The translations under genes and the position numbers were made by a program. A DNA stretch of 64,000 nucleotides from Streptomyces cellulosae. Its GTDB lineage: Bacteria; Actinomycetota; Actinomycetes; Streptomycetales; Streptomycetaceae. The stretch lies in contig BNBH01000009.1 of assembly GCA_014655195.1 (NCBI GenBank), positions 78,430-142,429 on the forward strand. Direction: 5' to 3'. Of this stretch, positions 9,304-17,589 are shown one piece after another (the first letter of the stretch is position 1; each line of letters begins with the position of its first letter). The notes beneath the pieces were generated by a model. It had not been told where the DNA came from. It did no database searches and saw only the letters and a program-made list of their open reading frames with translations.

Positions 9304-9815
9304 TGAAGCTCCTCCAGCTCTTCCTGACACCGCTCCAGCCAGTCGAGATCGGCCTGCAGGTGCAGCATCGCGCCCTCGATCAGCAGATGGGAGATGCGGT
9401 TGTCCCGGTCCTCGGCGGCGGCCAGCTTCGACAGCTGCCGCATGGTGTTCAGATACTGGCGGCGCTGCCGGTTGATCAGCGAGATCTGGTCGGCGAGACC
9501 GGTCTGCGGGGCCAGGGCCAGCTTCATGAAGAACTCGTCCCGCACCCGCGGCTCGTCCGCCGTCTCCTCGAACCAGGCGCGCAGCGCCTCGTGCCCGGCC
9601 TCGGTGAGGTGGTAGACCTTCTTGTTCGGCCGGCTCGACTGCTCGATGGCCTCGCCCTCGATCAGCCCCGTCTTCTCGAGGCGGCCGAGGGTGACGTAGA
9701 TCTGGCCGACGTTCGGCTGAGGGTACGCGGCGCCCAGCAGTTGCTCAAGGTCCTGCTTGAGCTCGTAACCGTGCGCCGGGCCGCGGGCGAGCAGCGCCAG
9801 GAGGGGCAGCCGCAC
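9300..9815 (-). CDS. PadR-family transcriptional regulator
   Basis: A 171-residue regulator. The N-terminal winged helix (about 1-85) carries the PadR hallmarks LLARGPAHGYELKQ and NVGQIYVTLGRLEKTGLIEGE; the C-terminal half is the helical dimerisation domain. GTG at 9815 is fixed by an AGGAGGAG ribosome-binding site 6 nt upstream. It is the first gene of a three-gene unit with the ABC ATPase and permease and most likely represses that unit, being released by a toxic or signal compound, as is common for PadR proteins next to exporters. Confidence 0.88.
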   Translation of the reverse strand: MRLPLLALLARGPAHGYELKQDLEQLLGAAYPQPNVGQIYVTLGRLEKTGLIEGEAIEQSSRPNKKVYHLTEAGHEALRAWFEETADEPRVRDEFFMKLALAPQTGLADQISLINRQRRQYLNTMRQLSKLAAAEDRDNRISHLLIEGAMLHLQADLDWLERCQEELEELQ

Positions 9816-9870
9816 TCGTGCTCTCCTCCTCGCGCTCCTGGGTAATGTGCCGCAGGACCTAGTATCGCCC

Positions 9871-9885
9871 ATACCTAACGGGTAT
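9871..9885. promoter_or_regulatory. Candidate PadR operator
   Basis: ATACC-TAACG-GGTAT is a 5-bp perfect inverted repeat with AGTAT just before it, in the 126-bp gap between the divergent padR and binding-protein genes. PadR sites typically contain ATAC/GTAT arms. It lies 56 nt upstream of the padR start. Confidence 0.45.
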
Positions 9886-9941
9886 ACATGGCCTCTGACC
9901 CCGGCAAGGGTGCCCGGGTGCCGGTGTACAGGGAGGAACCT

Positions 9942-11213
9942 ATGCGGTGGATCCATGCCGCGGGTAGGGGCCTTCTCGTCCTGATCGTCGTCATGACCGG
10001 TTATGTCGCCTCCGGCGCGAGCGCCGACGAAGGTCCGGGGGACGGGCGCGGACCCCTCACCCTCGCCACGGCCGGGGACCTCACCGGGTACCTCGGCTCC
10101 GTCCTCGACGGCTGGAACCGCACGCACCCCGGCGAGGAGGTCACCCTCGTCGAACTGCCCGACTCCGCCGACGAGACCCGCGCGCAGATGATCACCGATC
10201 TGCGGGCCGGTGAGGGCGGCCGTTTCGACGTGCTGAACATCGACGTCAGCTGGACCTCGGAGTTCGCCGCCGCGGGCTGGATCCGCCCGCTGCCCCGCGA
10301 CCGGTTCCCGCTGGACGCCTTCCTGCCCCCGGTCGTCGGCACGGCCACCTACGACGACCGGCTGTACGCCGTCCCGTACGTGACCAACGCCGGGCTGCTG
10401 CTGTACCGCAAGGACGTCCTCGACGAGGCCGGCGTCCCGCCGCCGCGCACCTGGGCCGAACTGGAGCGGGCCGCGGAGACGATCGGCCCCGCGCACGGAC
10501 TCGACGGCTATGCGGGCCAGTTCCTGCCCTACGAGGGGCTCACCGTGAACGCGGCCGAGGCGGTCTACTCGGCGGGCGGCACCATTCTCGGCGACGAGGG
10601 CGAACGCGTCACCGTGGACTCCCGGGCGGCCCGCAAGGGCATCGGCTTCCTGGCCCGCGGCGTCCGCGAGGGCTGGATCCCGAAGGAGGCGCTGGCGTAC
10701 AAGGAGGAGGAGTCCAAGCGGGCCTTCCAGGAGGGCAGGCTGCTCTTCCTGCGCAACTGGCCCTACGCGTACGTCGCCGCCTCCGCCCCGGACTCGAAGG
10801 TCGCCGGGAAGGTCGGCGCCGTGCCCCTGCCCGGACCGGACGGTCCCGGGACCAGCGTGCTCGGCGGGTCCAACCTGGCCGTCAGCAGCCACGCCGAACA
10901 CCCCGACTCCGCCGCCCGGCTGCTCGCGTACCTCACGAGCGAGCGGGTGCAGCGCGAGGTCCTCACCCGCGGCGCGCTGCCGCCCGTACGGGCCGATCTG
11001 TACGACGACCCGGAGCTGGTGCGCCGCTTCCCCTACCTGCCGACCCTGCGCGAGAGCGTGCTGGCCGCCGCGCCGCGTCCCAAGAGCCCGCGCTACGACC
11101 AGGTGAGCCTGGTGGTGCAGGCGGTGGTGCACGACGCGATGAGCGGGCGGCAGACGCCCGAGGCGGCGGTGCGCCGGCTGGCGGCGGAACTCGCCGCAGT
11201 CTCCTCCCGCTGA
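9942..11213 (+). CDS. Extracellular solute-binding protein (ABC sugar type)
   Basis: A 423-residue secreted protein with a signal peptide (MRWIHAAGRGLLVLIVVMTG, cleavage likely after ASGASA) but no lipobox Cys. The mature part is a family 1 binding protein: the FDVLNIDVSWTSEFAAAGWIRPL block, the YAVPYVTNAGLLLYRKD hinge strand and the later LGGSNLAVS segment are typical. ATG at 9942 has GGAGGA at 9932; a start 54 nt upstream would lack this. It stands alone, upstream of a GH13 enzyme and a second, complete importer, and may feed the same permeases. Confidence 0.85.
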   Translation: MRWIHAAGRGLLVLIVVMTGYVASGASADEGPGDGRGPLTLATAGDLTGYLGSVLDGWNRTHPGEEVTLVELPDSADETRAQMITDLRAGEGGRFDVLNIDVSWTSEFAAAGWIRPLPRDRFPLDAFLPPVVGTATYDDRLYAVPYVTNAGLLLYRKDVLDEAGVPPPRTWAELERAAETIGPAHGLDGYAGQFLPYEGLTVNAAEAVYSAGGTILGDEGERVTVDSRAARKGIGFLARGVREGWIPKEALAYKEEESKRAFQEGRLLFLRNWPYAYVAASAPDSKVAGKVGAVPLPGPDGPGTSVLGGSNLAVSSHAEHPDSAARLLAYLTSERVQREVLTRGALPPVRADLYDDPELVRRFPYLPTLRESVLAAAPRPKSPRYDQVSLVVQAVVHDAMSGRQTPEAAVRRLAAELAAVSSR

Positions 11214-11224
11214 CTCTCTCCCCA

Positions 11225-11360
11225 GTTACATGTTAGGTAACGCGCGTATCTCGTTCGCGCCGGAATCGCCCTTATCCGCCCTGGTCTGCGCCCCGTAATC
11301 CCCCGGTAGCTTGCGCACGTTCATTGACACCCGCCGTTCACCGCTACCTAACATGCATGC
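11225..11360. promoter_or_regulatory. Inverted TACCTAAC-type repeats upstream of the glucosidase gene
   Basis: GTTACATGTTAGGTAAC at 11225-11241 is itself a 5-bp inverted repeat. Its segment CATGTTAGGTA (11229-11239) recurs perfectly inverted as TACCTAACATG at 11345-11355, just before the palindrome GCATGCAT. These AT-rich sites are the only structured elements in the 184-bp gap and probably form paired operators for a sugar regulator of the downstream operon. Confidence 0.5.
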
Positions 11361-11397
11361 ATAACAAGCAGCGCTCCTCACAGACAGGTCAATCGGG

Positions 11398-13017
11398 GTG
11401 AACAGGCACCATTGGTGGCGTGACGCGGTGATCTACCAGGTGTACGTCCGCAGCTTTCTGGACAGCACCGGGGACGGCATCGGCGATCTCGCCGGCGTCA
11501 GGGCGGGACTGCCGTACCTGAGGAAGCTCGGCGTGGACGGGATATGGCTCAGCCCGTTCTACCCGTCGCCCCAGCACGACCACGGCTACGACGTGGCCGA
11601 CTACCGTGACGTCGACCCGGTCTACGGCGACCTCGACGAGTTCGACCGGCTGGTGGCCTCCGCCCACCGCCTGGGCATCCGGGTGCTGCTCGACGTCGTG
11701 CCCAACCACTGCTCCAGCGCCCACCCGTGGTTCCGCGCGGCCCTGGCCGCGGCCCCCGGCAGCCCCGAGCGGGCCCGCTTCCACTTCGCCGACGGCCGCG
11801 GCCCCGACGGCGGTGAGCCGCCCAACAACTGGCACGCCATGTTCGGCGGCCCCGCCTGGACCCGCGTCACCGAGGCGGACGGCCGCCCCGGCCAGTGGTA
11901 CCTGCACATGTTCACGCCCGAGCAGCCCGACTGGAACTGGCGCAACCCCGAGGTCGCCGACGAGTTCGACCAGGTCCTGCGGTTCTGGCTGGACCGGGGC
12001 GTCGACGGCTTCCGCATCGACGTCGCCGCGGGCCTGTTCAAGCACCCTGAGCTGCCCGACTCCCCCGACCCCGAGGCCGACGCCCGCACCCGCGACTCGG
12101 TCAACCCCCTTGCCTGGAACCAGCCCGAGGTGCACGACGTGTGGCGGCACTGGCGCGCGGTGTGCGAGGAGTACACCGCCCGCGACGGCCGCGAACGCCT
12201 CCTGGTCGGCGAGGTCTCCGTGCCCTCCGCCCGCGAGCACGCCAAGTACGTCCGCCCGGACGAGCTCCACCAGGCGTTCTTCTTCGACCTGCTCGGCGCG
12301 CCCTGGGACGCCGACGCCTTCCGCAAGGTCATCTCCGAGGCCATGCAGGACATCGCAGGCACCGGCTCCACCGTCACCTGGGTGCTCAACAACCACGACC
12401 AGGTGCGCACCGTCACCCGCTACGGCGAACCCGCCCCCGAGGGCAGCGGACTCGGCGCCGCCCGCGCCCGCGCCGCCGCGCTGCTGATGCTGGCGCTGCC
12501 CGGCGCCGCGTACATCTACCAGGGCGAGGAGCTGGGCCTGCCGGAGGTCGTCGACCTGCCCGACGACGTGCTCACCGACCCGATCTTCCGCCGTACCGGC
12601 AGCCGCGCCCGTATCCGCGACGGCTGCCGGGTGCCGCTGCCCTGGTCGGGACAGGCCTCGCCGTTCGGCTTCACCTCCGGCGCCGAGGGCGCCAAGCCCT
12701 GGCTGCCGCAGCCCGACTACTTCGCCGAGTACGCCACCCACCGCGCCCTCGCCGACACCCGCTCCTCCTGGCACCTGTACCGCGACGGTCTCCAACTGCG
12801 GTCCGCCCTGCACCAGCTGGGCGAGGGCACACTGCGCTGGCTGGACACCCAGCCCGGCGTCCTCGCCTTCGCCCGCGACGACCTGGTCTGCGCCGTCAAC
12901 TTCGGCACCGCCCCCGTACCCGCCCCGGTCCCCGGCACCCCGTTGCTCTCCAGCGGCCCCTGCCGGTCCGGGGAGCTCCCCGGCTCCACCGCCGCCTGGT
13001 GGATCGACGGCTCCTGA
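11398..13017 (+). CDS. Glycoside hydrolase family 13 alpha-glucosidase
   Basis: A 539-residue cytosolic enzyme (no signal peptide) expected to hydrolyse imported alpha-glucosides to glucose. The four GH13 regions are present: DVVPNH (I), GFRIDVAAG with the nucleophile Asp (II), LVGEVSVP with the acid/base Glu (III), and NNHDQVR with the transition-state Asp (IV). The N terminus WWRDAVIYQVYVRSF is typical of oligo-1,6/alpha-1,4-glucosidases. GTG start at 11398 with only a weak ribosome-binding site. It precedes a sugar importer, fitting import followed by intracellular hydrolysis. Confidence 0.93.
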   Translation: MNRHHWWRDAVIYQVYVRSFLDSTGDGIGDLAGVRAGLPYLRKLGVDGIWLSPFYPSPQHDHGYDVADYRDVDPVYGDLDEFDRLVASAHRLGIRVLLDVVPNHCSSAHPWFRAALAAAPGSPERARFHFADGRGPDGGEPPNNWHAMFGGPAWTRVTEADGRPGQWYLHMFTPEQPDWNWRNPEVADEFDQVLRFWLDRGVDGFRIDVAAGLFKHPELPDSPDPEADARTRDSVNPLAWNQPEVHDVWRHWRAVCEEYTARDGRERLLVGEVSVPSAREHAKYVRPDELHQAFFFDLLGAPWDADAFRKVISEAMQDIAGTGSTVTWVLNNHDQVRTVTRYGEPAPEGSGLGAARARAAALLMLALPGAAYIYQGEELGLPEVVDLPDDVLTDPIFRRTGSRARIRDGCRVPLPWSGQASPFGFTSGAEGAKPWLPQPDYFAEYATHRALADTRSSWHLYRDGLQLRSALHQLGEGTLRWLDTQPGVLAFARDDLVCAVNFGTAPVPAPVPGTPLLSSGPCRSGELPGSTAAWWIDGS

Positions 13018-13105
13018 GAAGCACGCCCCGGGTCACCACCCGTCCGAGAAGCACGCCCCGGGTCACCACCCGTCCGAGAAGCACGCCCCGGTCAACACCC
13101 GTTTT
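13016..13105. repeat. Three 30-bp tandem repeats between glucosidase and importer genes
   Basis: Two perfect 30-bp copies begin at 13016 and 13046 with GAGAAGCACGCCCCGGG; a third at 13076 diverges in its second half. The first copy contains the glucosidase stop codon. Each of the first two copies contains CGGGTCACCACCCG, a small hairpin (5-bp arms, 4-nt loop). They fill nearly the whole intergenic gap and may modulate read-through or mRNA processing. Confidence 0.9.
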
Positions 13106-13120
13106 CCCGAAGGGACATCG

Positions 13121-14452
13121 ATGATGATGCGACGACGTACCACCCTGCTCGCCGGATGCACCGCCCTCGTCCTCGCGCTCGGCGCGACCGCCTGCGGAGG
13201 CGGCGAACCCGTCGCGGCCGGCGGCGGCGACAAGTCACTCGACGGGCAGACCGTCACCGTGGCGGGCGTCTGGTCCGGCAGCGAGCAGAAGAACTTCCAG
13301 AAGGTGCTCGACGCCTTCACCGAGAAGACCGGCGCCAAGACCCAGTTCGTCTCCACCGGCGACAACGTCTCCACCGTCGTCGGCAGCAAGATCGAGGGCG
13401 GCAACGCCCCCGACGTCGTGATGGTGCCGCAGGTCGGCGTGCTCAAGCAGTTCGCCGGGCAGGGCTGGCTGAAGCCGCTGGACAAGAAGGTGCAGTCCGC
13501 GGTCGGCGCCAACTTCGCCGAGGTGTGGCAGAACTACGGCAGCGTCGACGGCACCCTGTACGGCCTCTACTTCAAGGCCGCCCACAAGTCGACCGTCTGG
13601 TACAGCCCCGAGGCGCTCGAGCAGGCCGGCGTCGCCGAGCCGAAGACGTACGACGAGATGCTGAAGAACGGCCGGACCATATCCGACTCCGGGCTCGCCG
13701 CCTTCTCCGTCGCCGGCCAGGACGGCTGGACCCTCACCGACTGGTTCGAGAACGTCTATCTCTCCCAGGCCGGACCCGAGAAGTACGACGCCCTCGCCGC
13801 GCACGAGATCAAGTGGACCGACCCGACCGTGGTGGACGCGCTCACCACCCTCGGCAAGCTGTTCAAGGACAAGCAGCTCATCGCGGGCGGCCAGAAGGGC
13901 GCCCTGAACACCGACTTCCCCGGCTCGGTGGAGAAGGTCTTCGGTCCCGAGGCCGAGGCCGCCCTGGTGTACGAGGGCGACTTCGTGGCCGGCGTCGCCA
14001 AGGACCAGTTCGGCCGGACCATCGGCACCGACGCCGACTTCTTCCCGTTCCCGCCGGTCGGCGGCGGTGAGGCGCCCGTGGTCAGCGGCGGCGACGCGGC
14101 CGTCGTCCTCAAGGACGGCAAGAACAGCGAGGCCGGCATGGCGCTCGTCGAGTACCTGGCCAGCCCCGAGGCCGCGGCCGTCTGGGCCGAGGCGGGCGGC
14201 TTCCTCTCCCCGAACAAGAAGCTCGACCTGTCCTCCTACGGCGACGACGTCACCCGCGCCACCGCCGAGTCCCTGGTCAAGGCCGGCGATTCGGTCCGCT
14301 TCGACATGTCCGACCAGGCCCCCGCGGCCTTCGGCGGCACCAAGGGCGCGGGCGAGTGGAAGATCCTCCAGGACTTCCTGCGTGACCCGTCCGACCCGGC
14401 GAAGACCGCGGCCGAGCTCGAGAAGGCCGCCGCCAAGGCCTACGGGAACTGA
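13121..14452 (+). CDS. Sugar ABC transporter substrate-binding lipoprotein
   Basis: A 443-residue lipoprotein. The signal peptide ends in the lipobox LGATAC with Cys25 as the lipidated residue, followed by a Gly-rich linker. The rest matches alpha-glucoside-type binding proteins: TVAGVWSGSEQKNFQKVLDAF, GNAPDVVMVPQ and FSVAGQDGWTLTDWFEN. Three consecutive ATG codons occur at 13121-13129; the first is used here. It would capture the oligosaccharide outside the membrane and deliver it to the two permeases that follow at 5-nt and overlapping distance. Confidence 0.93.
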   Translation: MMMRRRTTLLAGCTALVLALGATACGGGEPVAAGGGDKSLDGQTVTVAGVWSGSEQKNFQKVLDAFTEKTGAKTQFVSTGDNVSTVVGSKIEGGNAPDVVMVPQVGVLKQFAGQGWLKPLDKKVQSAVGANFAEVWQNYGSVDGTLYGLYFKAAHKSTVWYSPEALEQAGVAEPKTYDEMLKNGRTISDSGLAAFSVAGQDGWTLTDWFENVYLSQAGPEKYDALAAHEIKWTDPTVVDALTTLGKLFKDKQLIAGGQKGALNTDFPGSVEKVFGPEAEAALVYEGDFVAGVAKDQFGRTIGTDADFFPFPPVGGGEAPVVSGGDAAVVLKDGKNSEAGMALVEYLASPEAAAVWAEAGGFLSPNKKLDLSSYGDDVTRATAESLVKAGDSVRFDMSDQAPAAFGGTKGAGEWKILQDFLRDPSDPAKTAAELEKAAAKAYGN

Positions 14453-14457
14453 CGGCC

Positions 14458-15822
14458 ATGACCGCCACAGTCGTGAAAGAGGCGACCCCGCCCGCCCCCG
14501 CGCGCCCCGACGGCGCGCGCGGGCGGCGCCTGCGCCGGCGCGGCCGGATCGTCGCCTTGCTGTTCGCGCTCCCCGCGCTGCTGCTGCTCGGCGCGCTCGT
14601 CGTCTACCCGGTGCTGTTCTCCGTCGGCCGGAGCTTCTTCGACGCCTCCGGCACCGAGTTCGTCGGCGGTGAGAACTACGCCGAGATGTTCCGCGACCCG
14701 GCGACCCTCACGGCCGTCCGCAACACGGCCGTCTGGGTCGTGGTCGCCCCGACCCTGCTCACCGGCCTCGGCCTGATCCTCGCCGTGCTGGTGGAGAAGG
14801 TCCGCTGGGCCACCGCCTTCAAACTGCTGCTGTTCATGCCGATGGCGGTCTCCTTCCTCGCCGCCGGCATCATCTTCCGGCTCGCCTACGACGAGGACCC
14901 CGACAAGGGCGTCCTCAACGCGGCCGTCGTCTCCGTCCACGACGCCTTCGCCGGCAGCTCCTCCTACCCGACCGCCCGCGCCCGCGACGGCGAGGGCCTG
15001 ACCAAGGAGCGTGACGGCTCCTACGTCACCGCCGCGGACGTCTCACCCGGCGACACGCAGGCGCTCGGCCTGGTCGGCGTCGCCCCCAAGGACCTGCCCG
15101 GCGAGGCCCGACCCGCGTCACAGGCGGCGTCGGACACGGCCGCCGCGGACGAGGTACGCGGCGTGGTGTACCTGGACTTCACGCCCGGCGGGGGAGGGAA
15201 GCAGGGCGTGGTCGACCGCGAGGAGAGCGGCCTGCCCGGCGTGACCGTCGAGGCGGTGCGCGACGGGAAGACGGTAGCGAGCGCCACCACCGCGTCCGAC
15301 GGCTCCTTCCGCTTCACCGGCCTCGACGACGGCGCGTACGCCCTGAAGCTGCCCTCGGACAACTTCGCCCCGCCCTACGAGGGCGTCTCCTGGCTCGGTC
15401 CGGCGCTGGTCACCCCGGCGATCATCGGGGCGTACCTGTGGATCTGGACCGGGTTCGCGATGGTGCTGATCGGGGCCGGCCTGTCCACGCTGCCCCGGGA
15501 CGCGCTCGAGGCGGCCCGGATGGACGGCGCGAACGAGTGGCAGATCTTCCGGCGGATCACCGTCCCGCTGCTCGCGCCCGTCCTCACCGTGGTGTTCGTG
15601 ACGCTGGTGATCAACGTGATGAAGGTCTTCGACCTCGTCTACATCATCGCGCCCGGGCCCGTGCAGGAGGACGCGACCGTCCTCGCCACCCAGATGTGGC
15701 TGGTGTCCTTCGGCGGCGGCAACAACCAGGGGCTGGGCAGCGCGCTCGGCGTCCTGCTGCTGCTCCTGGTCATCCCGGCCATGGTGTTCAACGTCCGCCG
15801 CTTCAAGAGGAGTCAGCGATGA
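14458..15822 (+). CDS. Sugar ABC transporter permease (MalF-like) with an extracellular Cna-B-like insert
   Basis: A 454-residue permease. Helices are visible at about 31-55, 90-112, 120-142, 312-340, 366-392 and 425-445; the ATPase-coupling EAA loop is EAARMDGANEWQIFRRITVP (351-370). Between the third and fourth helices lies an insert of about 165 residues (143-308). Its second half, VRGVVYLDF to YALKLPSDNF (233-303), reads like a small Cna-B/SdrD-B beta-sandwich (SGLPGVTVEAVRDG, ASDGSFRFTGLDDGAYAL). Most MalF-like actinomycete permeases lack such a domain. The gene overlaps the next permease by 4 nt. Confidence 0.92.
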   Translation: MTATVVKEATPPAPARPDGARGRRLRRRGRIVALLFALPALLLLGALVVYPVLFSVGRSFFDASGTEFVGGENYAEMFRDPATLTAVRNTAVWVVVAPTLLTGLGLILAVLVEKVRWATAFKLLLFMPMAVSFLAAGIIFRLAYDEDPDKGVLNAAVVSVHDAFAGSSSYPTARARDGEGLTKERDGSYVTAADVSPGDTQALGLVGVAPKDLPGEARPASQAASDTAAADEVRGVVYLDFTPGGGGKQGVVDREESGLPGVTVEAVRDGKTVASATTASDGSFRFTGLDDGAYALKLPSDNFAPPYEGVSWLGPALVTPAIIGAYLWIWTGFAMVLIGAGLSTLPRDALEAARMDGANEWQIFRRITVPLLAPVLTVVFVTLVINVMKVFDLVYIIAPGPVQEDATVLATQMWLVSFGGGNNQGLGSALGVLLLLLVIPAMVFNVRRFKRSQR

Positions 15823-16658
15823 ACGTGATCCGTCGCGGCCTGGGCAACGCGGTGGTGCAGGCCTTCCTGGTCGTCATCGGGCTGATCTGGATGACCCCGC
15901 TGGCCGGCCTGTTCCTGTCCTCCCTGCGGTCCGCGGAGGACACCGCGAAGGGCGGCTGGTGGACCGTGTTCACCAGCCCCGGGCAGCTGTCCTTCGACAA
16001 CTACTCGGCGCTGCTGGAGAACTCCGGCATCACGCAGGCGTTCTGGAACACCGTGCTCATCTCGGTGCCGACCACCGTGCTCGTCGTGGTCGTCGCCGCG
16101 CTCGCCGGATACGCCTTCGCCTGGCTGGAGTTCCCCGGGCGGGACACGGTGTTCCTGGTCGTCGTGGCGCTGCTGGTGGTGCCCGTGCAGATCGGTCTGC
16201 TGCCGGTCGCCAAACTCTTCGGCCAGCTCGGCCTGTTCGGGACCATCCCCGGGGTCGTGCTGTTCCACGTCGCCTACGGGCTGCCGTTCGCGGTGTTCCT
16301 GCTGCGGAACTACTTCGCGGAGATGCCGAAGGAGATGCTGGAGGCCGCGCGGATGGACGGCGGCAACGAGTGGCGGATCTTCACCCGGCTCGTGCTGCCG
16401 GTGGGGCGGCCGGCCATCGCCAGCCTCGCCATCTTCCAGTTCCTGTGGGTGTGGAACGACATGCTGGTGGCGCTGCTGTTCGCGGACAGTTCGTCGCAGC
16501 CGCTGACGGTGGAGCTGCAGTCGCAGATCCGGCAGTTCGGCAGCAACGTGGACGTGCTGGCGCCGGGGGCGTTTCTGTCGCTGGTGGTGCCGGTGGTGGT
16601 CTTCTTCGCGTTCCAGCGGCACTTCGTGCAGGGGGTCATGGCGGGGTCCGTGAAGTAA
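15819..16658 (+). CDS. Sugar ABC transporter permease (MalG-like)
   Basis: A 279-residue inner-membrane permease with six helices, the EAA loop EAARMDGGNEWRIFTRLVLP, and the C-terminal block HFVQGVMAGSVK that is a hallmark of MalG-type sugar permeases. ATG at 15819 overlaps the TGA of the preceding permease gene (ATGA) and has AGAGGAG upstream. No ATPase gene follows; in Streptomyces many such importers share the single ATPase MsiK encoded elsewhere, which is the likely partner. Confidence 0.95.
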   Translation: MNVIRRGLGNAVVQAFLVVIGLIWMTPLAGLFLSSLRSAEDTAKGGWWTVFTSPGQLSFDNYSALLENSGITQAFWNTVLISVPTTVLVVVVAALAGYAFAWLEFPGRDTVFLVVVALLVVPVQIGLLPVAKLFGQLGLFGTIPGVVLFHVAYGLPFAVFLLRNYFAEMPKEMLEAARMDGGNEWRIFTRLVLPVGRPAIASLAIFQFLWVWNDMLVALLFADSSSQPLTVELQSQIRQFGSNVDVLAPGAFLSLVVPVVVFFAFQRHFVQGVMAGSVK

Positions 16659-16663
16659 GGGGT

Positions 16664-16753
16664 GGGGCGGGGAGGGTGGGTCGCCCCCTCCGCCCCTTCC
16701 CTTCCCGTCCCCGGGGCTGCGACGCCCCTCGCCCCCCTTCGGCCCTGCGGGCC
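16664..16753. terminator. Bidirectional hairpins between the convergent sugar and pentose phosphate operons
   Basis: GGGGCGG (16664-16670) pairs with CCGCCCC (16690-16696), and GGCCC (16741-16745) with GGGCC (16749-16753). They lie in the 145-bp gap between two operons transcribed toward each other. Confidence 0.55.
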
Positions 16754-16755
16754 TC

Positions 16756-16780
16756 GGCCTCAAACGCCGGACGGGCTGGA
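16756..16780. repeat. Intergenic element of a type dispersed in Streptomyces genomes
   Basis: The segment containing CTCAAACGCCGGACGGGCTG resembles a short sequence that I recall as very frequent downstream of genes in many Streptomyces chromosomes. Only one copy was noticed here, so the repeat nature rests on recollection, not on this sequence. Confidence 0.4.
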
Positions 16781-16803
16781 TTGCGCCGTGCGGACTTGAA
16801 GGA

Positions 16804-17589
16804 TCACGGCGTCGCCGGCGGGTACAGCGACCTCGGGAGCTGTGACGCCGCGGCCGCGTCCAGGAGCCACAGCGTGCGGGTGCGGCCGTACGCCCCCGCT
16901 GCCGGGGCCTGGATCTCGCCCGCTCCCGAGAGCGCGATCGCCGCTGCCTCCGCCTTGTCCTCGCCCGCCGCGAGCAGCCACACCTCCCGGGCCGCGCGGA
17001 TCGCGGGGAGGGTGAGGGTGATGCGGGTGGGCGGGGGCTTGGGGGCGCCGTGGACGCCCACCACCGTGCGTTCCGTCTCGCGGACCGCGGGCAGTTCGGG
17101 GAACAGGGACGCCACATGGGTGTCCGGGCCCACGCCCAGCATCAGGACGTCGAAGGACGGCACCGGGCCGTGGTCCTCCGGGCCCGCCGCCGCGGCCAGC
17201 TCCGCCGCGTAGGCGGCGGCCGCCGCCTCCACGTCCGAGCCGTGCGGGCCGTCCGACGCGGGCATGGCGTGCACGCGCTCCGGGTCCAGCGGCACCGCGT
17301 CCAGCAGCGCCTCGCGGGCCTGGGTGACATTGCGGTCCGGGTCGCCCTCGGGCAGGAACCGTTCGTCGCCCCACCACAGGTCCAGGCGCGACCAGTCGAT
17401 CGCGTCCCGGGCCGGGGCGGCGGCCAGCGCGGCCAGCAGGCCGTTGCCGTTGCGGCCGCCGGTCAGCACGACCGACGCCTCGCCCCGCGAGGACTGCGCG
17501 TCCACGATCCTGGTGATCAGCCGCGCCGCCGCGGCCTGTGCCATCAGCTCCTTGTCCCGGTGCACGACCAGCTGGGGTGCCGTCGTCAC
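16804..17589 (-). CDS. pgl: 6-phosphogluconolactonase
   Basis: A 261-residue cytosolic enzyme that hydrolyses 6-phosphogluconolactone in the oxidative pentose phosphate pathway. Signatures are LTGGRNGNGLL near 42-52, WWGDERFLPEGDPDRN near 72-87, and FDVLMLGVGPDTHVASLFP with the conserved His near 158. The family usually reads GGxT and GxDGHTASLFP; here GxDGH reads GPDTH, a common actinomycete variant. GTG at 17589 overlaps the opcA stop by 4 nt. It is the last gene of the tkt-tal-zwf-opcA-pgl operon. Confidence 0.94.
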   Translation of the reverse strand: MTTAPQLVVHRDKELMAQAAAARLITRIVDAQSSRGEASVVLTGGRNGNGLLAALAAAPARDAIDWSRLDLWWGDERFLPEGDPDRNVTQAREALLDAVPLDPERVHAMPASDGPHGSDVEAAAAAYAAELAAAAGPEDHGPVPSFDVLMLGVGPDTHVASLFPELPAVRETERTVVGVHGAPKPPPTRITLTLPAIRAAREVWLLAAGEDKAEAAAIALSGAGEIQAPAAGAYGRTRTLWLLDAAAASQLPRSLYPPATP

